From the NCBI GenBank assembly GCA_945865485.1, contig CAMBEC010000002.1, positions 126,501 to 190,500 of the forward strand: a stretch of DNA of 64,000 nucleotides, in the 5' to 3' direction. Shown piece after piece: positions 8,000 to 17,387 of the stretch. Positions within the stretch are counted from its first letter, which is position 1; each line of letters opens with the position of its first letter. Origin of the DNA: Rickettsia typhi. Lineage in GTDB: Bacteria > Pseudomonadota > Alphaproteobacteria > Rickettsiales > Rickettsiaceae. The position numbers were made by a program, and so were the translations under genes. Under the pieces are notes generated by a model that saw nothing but the letters and a program-made list of their open reading frames with translations, was not told the DNA's origin and ran no database searches.

Positions 8000-8144
8000 G
8001 GGGTTTCGAAACCTCTGTTAACATGGCGCTTTTTAGCCCATAAATTAATAGGATCCTATGACCGAGGAGATGATAGCGATGTTCAGAGGAAGATTTTATT
8101 CTTAAAGGTTATTGTAGCTGTTGTTAACAGTTTTCGAACTCCCC
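8000..8144. ncRNA. Candidate structured RNA with long closing stem
   Basis: Within the gene-free stretch 7875-8246, GGGG (8000-8003) pairs with CCCC (8141-8144), TTCGAAA (8005-8011) with TTTCGAA (8132-8138), and CTGTTAAC (8015-8022) with GTTAACAG (8123-8130). That is 19 pairs broken only by small internal loops, closing a region of about 100 bases. Inside are a hairpin at 8023-8041 and the palindrome ATAGGATCCTAT. A separate 7-bp hairpin (AGGGCAA/TTGCCCT) lies at 7980-7999. The shape would suit an RNA such as 6S, but no family was recognised and strand is undetermined. A one-off palindromic repeat is the alternative. Confidence 0.4.
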
Positions 8145-8246
8145 GGTCAAAGAGCTCTAAAGTTACCCAGAACTAATTAGTAAGCTTCAATTTTTGTAAC
8201 CTAAGGTTGTATATATAGTTTGGTATAAAAACAAATTAAGTTTATT

Positions 8247-9554
8247 TCATGCAGTTTGATTATCAGGTAAATCAGTGGTTAACTCTTTTACTTCTATCTC
8301 TGTTTCCGTTTCAATTTCAATTAATTCAGATTTTGTAACAAATACTTGTATACGCTGCAGAGATTCTTGATCTTTTTTAAGACCACCATCTATACCCATT
8401 TTATTAAGTTTTCTAGCCTTTGAAAGAAAATTACGGTTGAAAGAAGCAGCGAATTTGTCGTAATGAGTGACTGCACTGGAAATGCTATTACCTAGCTTCG
8501 AAGAATGCTCAGCCATAAGACCCACAGAGGACATAAGTTTCTTTATCTCTTCAATTATCTGCAAGTGGTTATGCATCATCATTTGCTCTGATATCTGGAA
8601 TTTTGCAAATGACAACATATTCATAAGCCCAGCTGGCCCTACAGGAAAAATATTAGCTTTCCAGGCCTTATTCATAAAATCGCTATCGGCATCTATCAAC
8701 TTTTCAATCGCCTGCTCAGATGGTAGAAACATCAAAGTAACTATGTTTGCCAGCGAATATCCTTTGTTCTCTATATTCTTCCTAACAACATCCGCATAGC
8801 TTTTACCAGACAACGACTTTAGATGATTATTCATTGTCCTAGCAAGGTTTTTTAAGTCATCCTGGTCTTCCACTAGGAACTTTGAAGCCTTTGCATCCAC
8901 AACCATCAACTTATTACTTGGCAGAAAAACTACTGCATCTGGTCTAAAGGAGCTATGCTCTTCATCAACAGCGCTATATTGCATAATAAAATCCAGCCCT
9001 GTTCTAAGACCAGAAGCCTTTAGAATATTCTCTAGAGTAATTTCAGCAAGACTGCCTGCACCAGATGGAGATAGCAAAGAATTCTTTATTATATCCACAG
9101 TGTCTTTAGACAAAGAAACTTCTTTACTAAGCGACCCAACCATACTAACTATTCTTTCAAACTCAGCGTTAAATCTAGATGATGTTTCTTTGATGCTTTT
9201 CTCTGAAAACTCTCTAGCTTCCTGATTTTCCTTTTTATGAATTTCGATTAATTGTTTTGATAGCTGGTTACCTAGTTCAAAAAGTGCCGCTTTAGTTGCA
9301 TCATTTGAATCAGCTTTTATTTTATTGAATTCATTAATTAAGCTCTCTTGATACTTTGTCTGCGATAATAATTGCTCTATTCTTTTGATATATTCGATCT
9401 TTTGAACTTCCAGTAAATTATTTTTATTCTGCTCCTCTTGAGATAACTGCTTAAGAAAATCGAGTTGAATACTAAGTCGTGCATTTTTATAAAAAGAATA
9501 GACAAGTCCTAGACCTAAAATTGTAGCTACTATTATTAAAATATATAAAGTCAT
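8247..9554 (-). CDS. rmuC: DNA recombination protein RmuC
   Basis: This 435-residue protein begins with a membrane-anchor helix (residues about 2-21), continues with a long coiled coil (about 25-160) and ends in the RmuC nuclease-like domain (about 165-400). Typical RmuC stretches are GSLAEITLENIL, FRPDAVVFLPSNKLMVVDAKASKFLVED and FLPSEQAIEKL; the D-(A)-K pair in VVDAKAS is the expected PD-(D/E)XK-type core. RmuC limits DNA inversion and repeat-mediated rearrangement in E. coli, a possibly relevant role in this repeat-rich genome. It is monocistronic, with a repeat-bearing gap before mipZ. Confidence 0.92.
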   Translation of the reverse strand: MTLYILIIVATILGLGLVYSFYKNARLSIQLDFLKQLSQEEQNKNNLLEVQKIEYIKRIEQLLSQTKYQESLINEFNKIKADSNDATKAALFELGNQLSKQLIEIHKKENQEAREFSEKSIKETSSRFNAEFERIVSMVGSLSKEVSLSKDTVDIIKNSLLSPSGAGSLAEITLENILKASGLRTGLDFIMQYSAVDEEHSSFRPDAVVFLPSNKLMVVDAKASKFLVEDQDDLKNLARTMNNHLKSLSGKSYADVVRKNIENKGYSLANIVTLMFLPSEQAIEKLIDADSDFMNKAWKANIFPVGPAGLMNMLSFAKFQISEQMMMHNHLQIIEEIKKLMSSVGLMAEHSSKLGNSISSAVTHYDKFAASFNRNFLSKARKLNKMGIDGGLKKDQESLQRIQVFVTKSELIEIETETEIEVKELTTDLPDNQTA

Positions 9555-9627
9555 AATATGGTTTTATAAATTAGAGAATTAAATCTTAAATCACGACTAG
9601 TTTGAGCCGGCATCTCCTTTTTACTTT

Positions 9628-9722
9628 CATGCGGAACTTGATTTGGCGAAGCCATGCTCTTGGCCCTAGACTATCTCATAAGCCAAGGACGTGGCCGTAA
9701 GCCCAACAAAGTTCAGAATAAC
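9628..9722. repeat. Degenerate copy of the dispersed palindrome
   Basis: Arms TCATGCGGAACTTGAT on the left and GTTCAGAATAAC on the right, with an expanded centre containing GGCGAAGCC and CTCTTGGCC that also appear in other long copies (52.5 kb, 41.8 kb). It lies in the rmuC-mipZ intergenic region. Confidence 0.55.
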
Positions 9723-9745
9723 TCTTTCAAGCAAAATTCCGATTT

Positions 9746-10558
9746 TTATTTGACACCTAAGCTATCCAAAAAATCCCGCAATTCCTGACGAGCTGCCACA
9801 TGTGATAAGCTAAAAGATTTGTTGAAATTAGCTTTTTTCAAGTCAAGCAAAGTAAGTCCAAAAGGAAATAATTCTCTAAATATAACACGTTCACTAAAAC
9901 CTGGCAAAACTCTGAAAGACACACGCTTGGCTAACTTTTCGAGCGCAGAAGAAACATTGCGCTTATTCTGGGCATCTATGTTACTAAGGCGATTTCGCAC
10001 TACAATCCATTCTATTGATCCTTGATCTCTTGAAGCGCGCTCCATTTTTTGCTCCCAAAGCATTTGGCTATATATAGAAGGTTTGGAGACATCAAAATTA
10101 TCTCCACTTATTTTTGCTATTACATCTAAGTCAACAAAACTATCATTAACTGGAGTAATAACCGTATCGGCGTATGAGTGAGCTATCCTTGATAAATTTG
10201 TATGACTTCCAGGTGTATCAATCACAATATAATCAGCATGGGTTTTTGCAGCACCAAACACTTGTTCGAATTGCAGCTTCTCTTGCCTATCCTTTTCTTC
10301 AATCGAATTATTAACTACTTCGTTTAGATGAAAATGCATTGGCATATCAACTTTATGATCTATATTTTGCTGATTATAACTCTCACGATTATTAATATAA
10401 GACGTGAGAGAATGTTGCCTGGAATCTACATCAATACTAGCAACATTATAACCCCTATCAAGTAAACCAATAATCAAATGCATTGAGCAAGTTGTTTTAC
10501 CTGCACCACCTTTTTCATTACCAACAACAAAAATACGTGGATTTTTATTTTGACTCAT
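9746..10558 (-). CDS. mipZ: MipZ-type ParA-family division-plane ATPase
   Basis: This is a deviant-Walker ATPase of about 270 residues. It has VVGNEKGGAGKTT near the N-terminus and YIVIDTPGSHTNLSRIAHSYADTVITPVNDSFVDLDVI in the middle, the latter stretch being characteristic of MipZ rather than chromosomal ParA. MipZ forms a gradient that inhibits FtsZ near cell poles in Caulobacter and so positions division. I place the start at the ATG at 10558, preceded by GGGA; an upstream ATG at 10573 would add MYGIT and has no ribosome-binding sequence. Either start overlaps the 3' end of pepA, which implies translational coupling. Confidence 0.88.
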   Translation of the reverse strand: MSQNKNPRIFVVGNEKGGAGKTTCSMHLIIGLLDRGYNVASIDVDSRQHSLTSYINNRESYNQQNIDHKVDMPMHFHLNEVVNNSIEEKDRQEKLQFEQVFGAAKTHADYIVIDTPGSHTNLSRIAHSYADTVITPVNDSFVDLDVIAKISGDNFDVSKPSIYSQMLWEQKMERASRDQGSIEWIVVRNRLSNIDAQNKRNVSSALEKLAKRVSFRVLPGFSERVIFRELFPFGLTLLDLKKANFNKSFSLSHVAARQELRDFLDSLGVK

Positions 10559-12059
10559 AGTTATCCCATACAAACTTATTGAGTAACCTTACACCAAAAC
10601 CTACTGCTCCTTTCGGGCATATTGGATTTTTACCAGCCTTATCCCAAGCAGTACCAGCGATATCAAGATGCGCCCATTTAACTCCATTTTTAATGAAGCG
10701 ACCGATAAAGTGAGCCGCTGTTGCACTTCCAGCCATACCCTTTTCGCTACCAAGATTTGCAACATCTGCAACAGAAGATTTTATCATATCATCATAATCT
10801 TTATGAAGAGGCATTCTCCACAATTTTTCATTGGTTTTAAGAGATGACTCAGTAAGCTTCTGAGCTAGCTCATCATCATTGGCAAATATTCCAGCATAAG
10901 TACGACCCAGCGAAACAACAATTGCTCCAGTCAATGTGGCAAGGTCAATCACGCAATCTGGTTCAAATTTTTCTTGCAAATAAGTAACACAATCACATAA
11001 CACCAGCCTTCCTTCCGCATCAGTATCTAACACCTCAGCTGTTTGGCCAGACATAGTTTTTACCACGTCTCCCGGTCTTTGTGCGCCGCCACCTGGCATA
11101 TTCTCAACTAGACCAACTATACCAATAGCGTTAACTTTTGCACTACGCAAGGCAAGAGCTTTCATTACACCAACTACCGCAGCTGATCCACCCATATCAT
11201 GCTTCATATCGCTCATACCAAGAGATGGTTTTATCGAAATACCCCCAGTATCAAACGTGACGCCTTTACCCACGAAACTGACTGGTTTCTGATCAGACGG
11301 TCCACCATTATATCTCATTACCACTAACTTAGATTCATTATGAGACCCTTGACCTACACCAAGTAAAGCTCCCATTTCTAAATCTTTCATCTCTCTCTCT
11401 CCAAGAACTTCTATATCAATTCCAAGTGGTTCAAGTTTTTCTACGATCCGCTCGGCATAGCTTTCTGGGTACAAGATATTTGGTACTTCACTAACCAAAT
11501 CACGCGCGAAATAAACCGACATAGCTACAGCCTTTAAAGGCTCAAAAGCATGGTAAGCAACCTCCACATCAGGAACAATTAGGTTAAAATCTTTTGTTAC
11601 AAATTTTTCTTGCTGCGTTTTTTTAGTGAAATATTTATCAAATTTATATGCAGCAAGTAGTGCTCCACTTGCAAGAAGCGATGAGACTTGCTCTACACTA
11701 AAATTACCGATTCGACCAGCTGCTTTAAATCCAACAGAAGAAGCTTTAAGGTCTTCGGCTTTAGAATATATCCGTCCACCCAGCTCTTCGATTTGATATT
11801 CAGAAACACTAGATTCGTTTCCTATCCCTATAATGATTAGGTGTTTGATTTTACCATCTTTATCCACAGCTGTTAAAGAAATAGCTTGCCCTGCTTTGCC
11901 TTCAAACCTATTCTTATCAATAATAGTCTTAGAAATAATTCCATGGTATTTTTGATCAATCGCCATTGTCTCATTATCTATTTTTAACTGATCATTGATT
12001 AAGACCGCTATAGCTTCATTTTCGTATAAATCCTTGCCTTCAAAAGAGATATTCAACAT
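10545..12059 (-). CDS. pepA: Leucyl aminopeptidase (M17)
   Basis: This 504-residue protein is full length for PepA. The C-terminal catalytic domain carries GKGVTFDTGGISIKPS, MKHDMGGSAAV and the M17 signature TDAEGRL, which provide the two-metal site and the catalytic Lys and Arg. The N-terminal domain is of the usual oligomerisation type. It is cytosolic, removes N-terminal amino acids in peptide turnover, and in some bacteria also binds DNA in site-specific recombination. The stop overlaps the start of mipZ. There is no sign of decay. Confidence 0.95.
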   Translation of the reverse strand: MLNISFEGKDLYENEAIAVLINDQLKIDNETMAIDQKYHGIISKTIIDKNRFEGKAGQAISLTAVDKDGKIKHLIIIGIGNESSVSEYQIEELGGRIYSKAEDLKASSVGFKAAGRIGNFSVEQVSSLLASGALLAAYKFDKYFTKKTQQEKFVTKDFNLIVPDVEVAYHAFEPLKAVAMSVYFARDLVSEVPNILYPESYAERIVEKLEPLGIDIEVLGEREMKDLEMGALLGVGQGSHNESKLVVMRYNGGPSDQKPVSFVGKGVTFDTGGISIKPSLGMSDMKHDMGGSAAVVGVMKALALRSAKVNAIGIVGLVENMPGGGAQRPGDVVKTMSGQTAEVLDTDAEGRLVLCDCVTYLQEKFEPDCVIDLATLTGAIVVSLGRTYAGIFANDDELAQKLTESSLKTNEKLWRMPLHKDYDDMIKSSVADVANLGSEKGMAGSATAAHFIGRFIKNGVKWAHLDIAGTAWDKAGKNPICPKGAVGFGVRLLNKFVWDNYESK

Positions 12060-12212
12060 TTTTCCTCAAAAATTTTATTTAATTATTAATCACCATCTAA
12101 ATTAGCCCTAGATTGGCGAAGTTGCAAGTATTTTAGCATGGTATATTGCTAAATATCGTAGGATAAATTGCTATATTTTGATATGTTATATATAAAATTA
12201 AATAGTAACAAT

Positions 12213-12267
12213 GCCATCTTGAGCTGGATTTGAGATCTTTGAGAGGCGGAGTCCAGCTCAGCATGGC
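12213..12267. repeat. Short variant of the dispersed palindrome
   Basis: Arms GCCATCTTGAGCTGGATT and GTCCAGCTCAGCATGGC around a 20-base centre, forming a hairpin upstream of pepA and of the divergent membrane-protein gene. The sequence differs from the main family but the plan is the same. Confidence 0.6.
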
Positions 12268-12302
12268 AATAGGCTAACCCCATTTTACCAATATTATGAT
12301 AT

Positions 12303-12731
12303 ATGAATCTTACCGAAATATACTTATTACTTTTCACTGATACCTTAGTAAGCAACCTTGCCATTAACCCGTCTTCGGAACTCGTTATTTATTCAATGAA
12401 AGTCTTTAATTCATATAATCCATACATAATTATAGCGATTACCGCGGTCTCATTTTCTATTGCCTCCTGTATAAATTACCTGCTTGGTATAATATGCCAT
12501 AAAATATTAGCTCCCCTCGCAAGTGAGGAAGCATCATCGTCACAAAATAAAATTGAACAAATCCGTCGTTCCAACTATTTATTTTTATTTTTAGTACTTA
12601 GCGCAGTACCTTTTTTTGGTAAGTTTATTATAGTGTTTGCTGGGTTTTGTAGAATTAATTTAAGCCTAACCCTTGCTATAGCAGTTTTTGTAAAGATTGT
12701 TTATTATAGCTATTTTATGTTATTTCAATGA
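12303..12731 (+). CDS. Small DedA/YqaA-like membrane protein
   Basis: This 142-residue integral membrane protein has about four hydrophobic segments. The layout and the motif region LSAVPFFGKFIIVFAGFCRINL resemble the YqaA branch of the DedA/SNARE-associated (VTT) family, in which a short re-entrant loop with Pro and Gly precedes the last helices. DedA-type proteins are lipid-transport or membrane-homeostasis factors. The stop overlaps the addB ATG by four bases (ATGA), so the two genes are translationally coupled, with no obvious functional link. Family assignment is moderate. Confidence 0.65.
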   Translation: MNLTEIYLLLFTDTLVSNLAINPSSELVIYSMKVFNSYNPYIIIAITAVSFSIASCINYLLGIICHKILAPLASEEASSSQNKIEQIRRSNYLFLFLVLSAVPFFGKFIIVFAGFCRINLSLTLAIAVFVKIVYYSYFMLFQ

Positions 12732-15400
12732 CAGCTTTTCAATCCAGTTCTAAATTTACATTTCTTGAAGACGTAGCTCAAATAGCTATAAATAATTCAG
12801 CTAATGATTTCACTAAGCTTAAAATTCTCTTGCCTACAGGCCTTGCATGCAGCGAATTGCAAAAAATCTTAGTAACGAAGCTTGGTACTTGTATACTGCC
12901 AAAAATCATTCCCATTAGTGAATTAGTTGCTGAAAGTGAAGAGATTTTCAAAATACCATCAGAACAAATTGGCAGCATAAGTCGCCTTGAAGAAAAAATC
13001 ACTCTGGCTAGCACTATTAGCGAGTACAAAACATTAGGTTATAATTTAGTACAAAGCCTTCGCCTTAGTCCGTCTTTAGCAAATCTGTTTTTTGAACTAG
13101 AAGCAAATGATATAAAACTTGAAGAAATAAAACAATTACCAATTCTTGATCAACCTGAGCATTGGCATAAAATACACGATTTCCTTTCTTTTGCTTTTTG
13201 TAATTGGCAAATAAAAATTCAATCTATGAAAAAAATGACTCGTGCATCATACCAAAAGTTGATGTTTGCCTCTGAAATTCAAAGGTTGAGTAAAGATAAA
13301 TCAGAAATTCTTATCCTTGCCGGTATAGTTAGTAATAATTTGATGACTTCTGAATTTATAAAAACCGCACTCAGACTAGACAATTGTCTGTTTATAACCC
13401 AGCCAGAATTTGATCTAAACACTCTCACCAATAATAGACTTTTTTCAAAACTCGCTACCAAAGAGCAAATGCTAGGAGCCCACGGAGCGCAAGACCAGAG
13501 CGTACTTAATGTACGTGAGGATCTGAGTACCGGAGCGACAAAGCAGATGCCTTTGGTAGTAGAGTTAAAGCACGTTGAGTTTGAAAACATTGCCCATGAA
13601 GCTGAATATATAGCCCTCAGATGCGCATCTGAATTGAGCCAAAATCCAACAAGTAGAATTGCATTAATTACTCATAATCAATATTCTAAAGAGCAATACC
13701 AGCTATTTTTAGAAAAATATTCATTAGGATATAAAGACCAATTTGGTGACAATATCTTTAACCAACATTCTATATCTTTAATATTAATTGTTGCCGAACT
13801 TTTATGCAGCGATTTTGATTTAAAAAGGTTTTTTACCTTCCTCGCACATCCAATGATTAATTCAATTCATTCACAAAAATTAAAAAATATAATCAGAAAA
13901 AATAATAAATTTGCGTCTAATTTAGAAACTATTTTATCTATTTTAGAAATTCATGGAGGACAAGAATTATTAAAGTATTTTAGGACTATTACTAATGCAC
14001 TTTCTTGTCGCACTAGGTCAAATCAATTTAATGTGGTATTTAAAAATGTAATTAAGGTAGTTGAAAAACTTGTACCTACAATTTGGCAAAATAGCCAGGG
14101 GACTATATCCTTAATTAGCGAAATTGTTAGAATAAAACATACTTTAGAAATTAATAATATAGGTGATTTTCCAGAGATCTTGCGTCAAATTATTGATGGA
14201 GGCAGATTATTTCCACCAAATCATGAACAACAAATTATCATCTGCCAGCCTAGTGCCTCAGGATTTATCAATTATGATCTAACGATAATAACAGACCTAA
14301 ACGAAGGTAATTATCCAAATATCACGCAAAATAATCCTTGGCTTAGCAAAAAAATGCAAATAACGCTTGGTTTAGATAAAAGACAAATTAACTTCGATAA
14401 AGCGTTGTACGATTTTTATATGAACATTCAAAATCGACAAGTACTTATTACTAGAGCAAAAAAACAAGGTACAAACAAACTAACCCTCCCTTCACCATTT
14501 ATTCTAAATCTAAAACATATTTTGGGTAAAGATTTAGAAACAATAGTAGCAAAACCAGTTTTTGATCAATACGAGCCAATATTGCCAGAAATAAGTGCAA
14601 AAAGCGAAAGCTTTCCAGATACATTATATGCCACCGATATTGAAACTTTAATTAGGTCCCCTTATAATTTCTATGCTAAAAAGATACTCAAATTACGTAA
14701 AATTGATGAAATAGACGAACGTCCTAATTTAGCTGAATTTGGTAATTTCTTTCACCTAGTTGTCGAACAATATACAAAACATTATAATTCCCAAAATGTT
14801 AATAAATCTCTACAGGTTATATCTATTGCAGAATCTATACTTGCAGACAGTACCATTCCAGACTATAGCAAAAAGTTATGGAAAATAAAGATCACAGCTC
14901 TTGCTGATGAACTTATTAAATTTGATGAACATAGGCGTGAAACTGCTATTAAAATTTATAGCGAAATTGAAGGGCATACCACTCTAAACATACAGGGAAA
15001 AAATATTACGCTAAAAGCTATTGCAGATAGAGTAGAACTTGACCACGACGGGACATTGGCCATTATTGATTTTAAAACAGGATCCGTGCCCACCAAAAAA
15101 GATGTCTTATCAGGCTTATCACCACAACTTCTTATTGAGGCAATTATAGCGTGCGAAGGAGGATTTCCTCTTGGGTCAGAACTGTCATATAAAAATGGTA
15201 TAGTTATAATTTATGTAAAAATTGGGAGTTCTAGCCCCTATATTTCATTAACCGAAATTACTCTTTCACTTGATGAAATAGCTAAGCACAAAGCTGGACT
15301 CTCTAATCTACTTGGACACTATATAGATACTCTTGAGTTTCCAGCAAAACCGAATTTAATGAAATATGATGATTATTCTCATTTAGCAAGAAGAAATTAA
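12728..15400 (+). CDS. addB: AddB-type double-strand-break repair nuclease/helicase subunit
   Basis: This 890-residue protein matches alphaproteobacterial AddB. The N-terminal part is a decayed helicase region (LPTGLACSELQKIL in place of Walker A), the middle has the typical DLTIITDLNEGNYP and NPWLSKKMQ stretches, and the C-terminal PD-(D/E)XK nuclease reads AEFGNFFHLVVEQY, ADRVELDHDG and IDFKTG with Asp and Lys retained. It works with AddA in resecting broken ends for RecA; addA is not in the window. Residues about 243-278 are encoded by an in-frame 105-bp palindrome, a segment foreign to the family. The frame stays open throughout, so the gene seems functional. Confidence 0.85.
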   Translation: MTAFQSSSKFTFLEDVAQIAINNSANDFTKLKILLPTGLACSELQKILVTKLGTCILPKIIPISELVAESEEIFKIPSEQIGSISRLEEKITLASTISEYKTLGYNLVQSLRLSPSLANLFFELEANDIKLEEIKQLPILDQPEHWHKIHDFLSFAFCNWQIKIQSMKKMTRASYQKLMFASEIQRLSKDKSEILILAGIVSNNLMTSEFIKTALRLDNCLFITQPEFDLNTLTNNRLFSKLATKEQMLGAHGAQDQSVLNVREDLSTGATKQMPLVVELKHVEFENIAHEAEYIALRCASELSQNPTSRIALITHNQYSKEQYQLFLEKYSLGYKDQFGDNIFNQHSISLILIVAELLCSDFDLKRFFTFLAHPMINSIHSQKLKNIIRKNNKFASNLETILSILEIHGGQELLKYFRTITNALSCRTRSNQFNVVFKNVIKVVEKLVPTIWQNSQGTISLISEIVRIKHTLEINNIGDFPEILRQIIDGGRLFPPNHEQQIIICQPSASGFINYDLTIITDLNEGNYPNITQNNPWLSKKMQITLGLDKRQINFDKALYDFYMNIQNRQVLITRAKKQGTNKLTLPSPFILNLKHILGKDLETIVAKPVFDQYEPILPEISAKSESFPDTLYATDIETLIRSPYNFYAKKILKLRKIDEIDERPNLAEFGNFFHLVVEQYTKHYNSQNVNKSLQVISIAESILADSTIPDYSKKLWKIKITALADELIKFDEHRRETAIKIYSEIEGHTTLNIQGKNITLKAIADRVELDHDGTLAIIDFKTGSVPTKKDVLSGLSPQLLIEAIIACEGGFPLGSELSYKNGIVIIYVKIGSSSPYISLTEITLSLDEIAKHKAGLSNLLGHYIDTLEFPAKPNLMKYDDYSHLARRN
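13455..13559. repeat. RPE-type palindromic element inserted in frame in addB
   Basis: CTACCAAAG (13455-13463) and CTTTGGTAG (13551-13559) are the outer arms of a palindrome whose midpoint (13507) coincides with the central hairpin CGTAC-TTAAT-GTACG (13501-13515). Intermediate stretches also pair imperfectly. Its length of 105 bp is exactly 35 codons, it holds no stop in the addB frame, and it is richer in G+C than the surroundings. These are the properties of Rickettsia palindromic elements; assignment to a named RPE family was not possible. Confidence 0.8.
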
Positions 15401-15420
15401 CATCTATTCTTCTTGCTAAA
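15382..15420. terminator. Terminator between addB and the ankyrin gene
   Basis: TTTAGCAAGAAGAA (15382-15395) pairs perfectly with TTCTTCTTGCTAAA (15407-15420), a 14-bp stem followed by CTATTTTTAG on the plus strand. The left arm lies inside the last addB codons. It serves convergent genes. Confidence 0.85.
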
Positions 15421-15433
15421 CTATTTTTAGAAT

Positions 15434-17065
15434 TTATGAGAAATCATCTACTGGATCTTTCGGAAGTTCACCACCAACTTCTATATGATCATTATCTGCA
15501 GTATAAACATGATCACTAAGACCATCTGCTAACTCTTCTGTTTTTTCTTCTATACCATCTACTTGATTAATCAAGCCAAGTGCTTGCATATATTTTCCAA
15601 GTTCTATGGTAAGGGATTGAGGATCAAGAGACAGCATTTCTTTCCATTTGATATTTTTACATATTATTATAAAAGTATCCATTTCTTCATCGTTGCCTAA
15701 TTGATCTCTACCTTCAGCTAAAGCTTCTTTTATCTGAACCAAATGCTTATAATCTCCAGGTAATTTCTTAGCAAAAAATGATAGCCTTGCATAATATATT
15801 TTCTGATTTATATCACCTTCAGCCTTAGGTAAATTTCCAGTTAATGCTAGGGAGTCTGCGCTCTTGACTGCAAGCATTAAATCGACTGATTCTGGGTCAA
15901 TTGATTCTCCAGCAATTAATCTCATACCCTCTATATCAAATTCGCTTACATCTGCTCCGTGTGCTACTAGCACATAAAACATTTCGCTCATATTCTCCCT
16001 GGACTGCATAACCATCATTAGAGGATTTTCACCATTCATAGCTGGTAAATCTGGCTTACCACCATTTTCCATCAATAAATTTAATATATTAAAACTTCCG
16101 GAAAGAATCGCTTTGTGAACTGCATTAAACCCATCTGGACCTATCTCGTTCGAATCTGCACCTTGTGTAATTAGCATGCAAAGGGCAAATACATTGCTTG
16201 TTCCAATCTTTTGGATAGGAGTAAAACCATCACTATCTTTTCTATTAATTTCATAACCAGCTTGAGATAATGCTACCATCATCTTAATATATTCGGGACC
16301 GCCTTGCATCGCTGCAGCTGCGAATAAATTAGAAGCATACTTATCCTTATCTAAGACTCTTATATCTTTCACATAAGAAACAACAGACTCTATATCACAA
16401 GCCTCAAATGCTTTACCAATGTCAACTGGTCTAGGAACATTATGATGAGACTGAGCAGCCTTAGAAATATGAATTATTGGACTTGAATCATTATCATCAG
16501 ACTCAAAAGCTTTGGAAATATGAATTATTGGAGTGGTATCATCTATACTTAGATATTTATCTAATATTTCACCTGCACCGCCATCAACTGCAGACGCAAC
16601 TTTTTCAACTAACTCCGCCTGCACTGCAAGCTTTGTAAGAATTGCTGCACCATGGCTCTTAATTATTCCTTTCAACTGAGATACATCTGCTCCATTAACA
16701 ATTAAAGCGCTAGTCAACTCGGGAGCTAAAGTTTTATGACGAATTGCATACATCCATGGAGCCAATCCATCAACTGGCAGTTCTGGGTTTGCTCCCGTCT
16801 TAAGTAGAAGGTGCAACGCTCCAACTTGACCATTTTTTATAGATACAGCCATCGGAGTTACTGCTCTATTTTCTGGTGTATCTATTGTTGTATACATATT
16901 TAGATCAGCCCCTAAACTTATTAAACCTTTAATAAGTTTTAGACCGCCCGAGCCTGCAACGTAATGAATGGGAGCAAACCCATGTTGATCAGCTTCATTT
17001 ACATTTATTTCATTCACCGTGTTCAGTAAATCATTTAAATCCCAACTTGGTTTATTTTTTGCCAT
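15434..17065 (-). CDS. Ankyrin-repeat protein
   Basis: This 543-residue protein has two blocks of ankyrin repeats. The first is at about residues 20-140 (HGFAPIHYVAGSGGLKLIKG, then TPMAVSIKNGQVGALHLLLK). The second is at about 240-390 (DGFTPIQKIGTSNVFALCML, DGFNAVHKAILSGSFNILNL, NGENPLMMVMQS). Between them is a spacer with a repeated PIIHISKA motif (two exact copies and a PVDIGKAF variant). No signal peptide or membrane segment is present; the C-terminal 150 residues are acidic and unclassified. Ankyrin proteins of Rickettsiaceae are often secreted effectors or host-interaction proteins, but secretion is not shown here. A shorter relative lies next to it at 17388-18056. Confidence 0.85.
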   Translation of the reverse strand: MAKNKPSWDLNDLLNTVNEINVNEADQHGFAPIHYVAGSGGLKLIKGLISLGADLNMYTTIDTPENRAVTPMAVSIKNGQVGALHLLLKTGANPELPVDGLAPWMYAIRHKTLAPELTSALIVNGADVSQLKGIIKSHGAAILTKLAVQAELVEKVASAVDGGAGEILDKYLSIDDTTPIIHISKAFESDDNDSSPIIHISKAAQSHHNVPRPVDIGKAFEACDIESVVSYVKDIRVLDKDKYASNLFAAAAMQGGPEYIKMMVALSQAGYEINRKDSDGFTPIQKIGTSNVFALCMLITQGADSNEIGPDGFNAVHKAILSGSFNILNLLMENGGKPDLPAMNGENPLMMVMQSRENMSEMFYVLVAHGADVSEFDIEGMRLIAGESIDPESVDLMLAVKSADSLALTGNLPKAEGDINQKIYYARLSFFAKKLPGDYKHLVQIKEALAEGRDQLGNDEEMDTFIIICKNIKWKEMLSLDPQSLTIELGKYMQALGLINQVDGIEEKTEELADGLSDHVYTADNDHIEVGGELPKDPVDDFS

Positions 17066-17387
17066 TTTTTACCTATATTAAGTATTAATTTAATTTCCGC
17101 TAATGTCTGGTATATATTGTAACAAATTTCTTTATTTATATCAAGTTCAAAAGTATTAAGCTGGAATCTGCAACTTTATCAGCACCTAAATTCAGCTTAA
17201 TTATTATATTTATTTGCATAAATTTCAATCTATGCTAATTCGAGATAAGTTTTATCCAAAATTAAGTAATAATATATTAGTAGATGGGTGATGTTAAAAA
17301 AGTAATTGATACAATGTGTTGTGATGATAAGAGATAAAACAATTAAACTGGATTGCTCTCTTACCAAATTACCCCTTTCGAAATGGT
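17066..17387. other. Gene-free AT-rich stretch
   Basis: These 322 bases between the two ankyrin genes contain no credible ORF, repeat copy or strong hairpin. The promoter of the 543-residue ankyrin gene must lie at its left end. Confidence 0.5.

Noticed and set aside
8000..8144. tRNA or tmRNA, because of TTCGAA next to CCCC
   Set aside because: The TTCGAA is part of a long stem; no acceptor or anticodon arm and no CCA-type end could be drawn.
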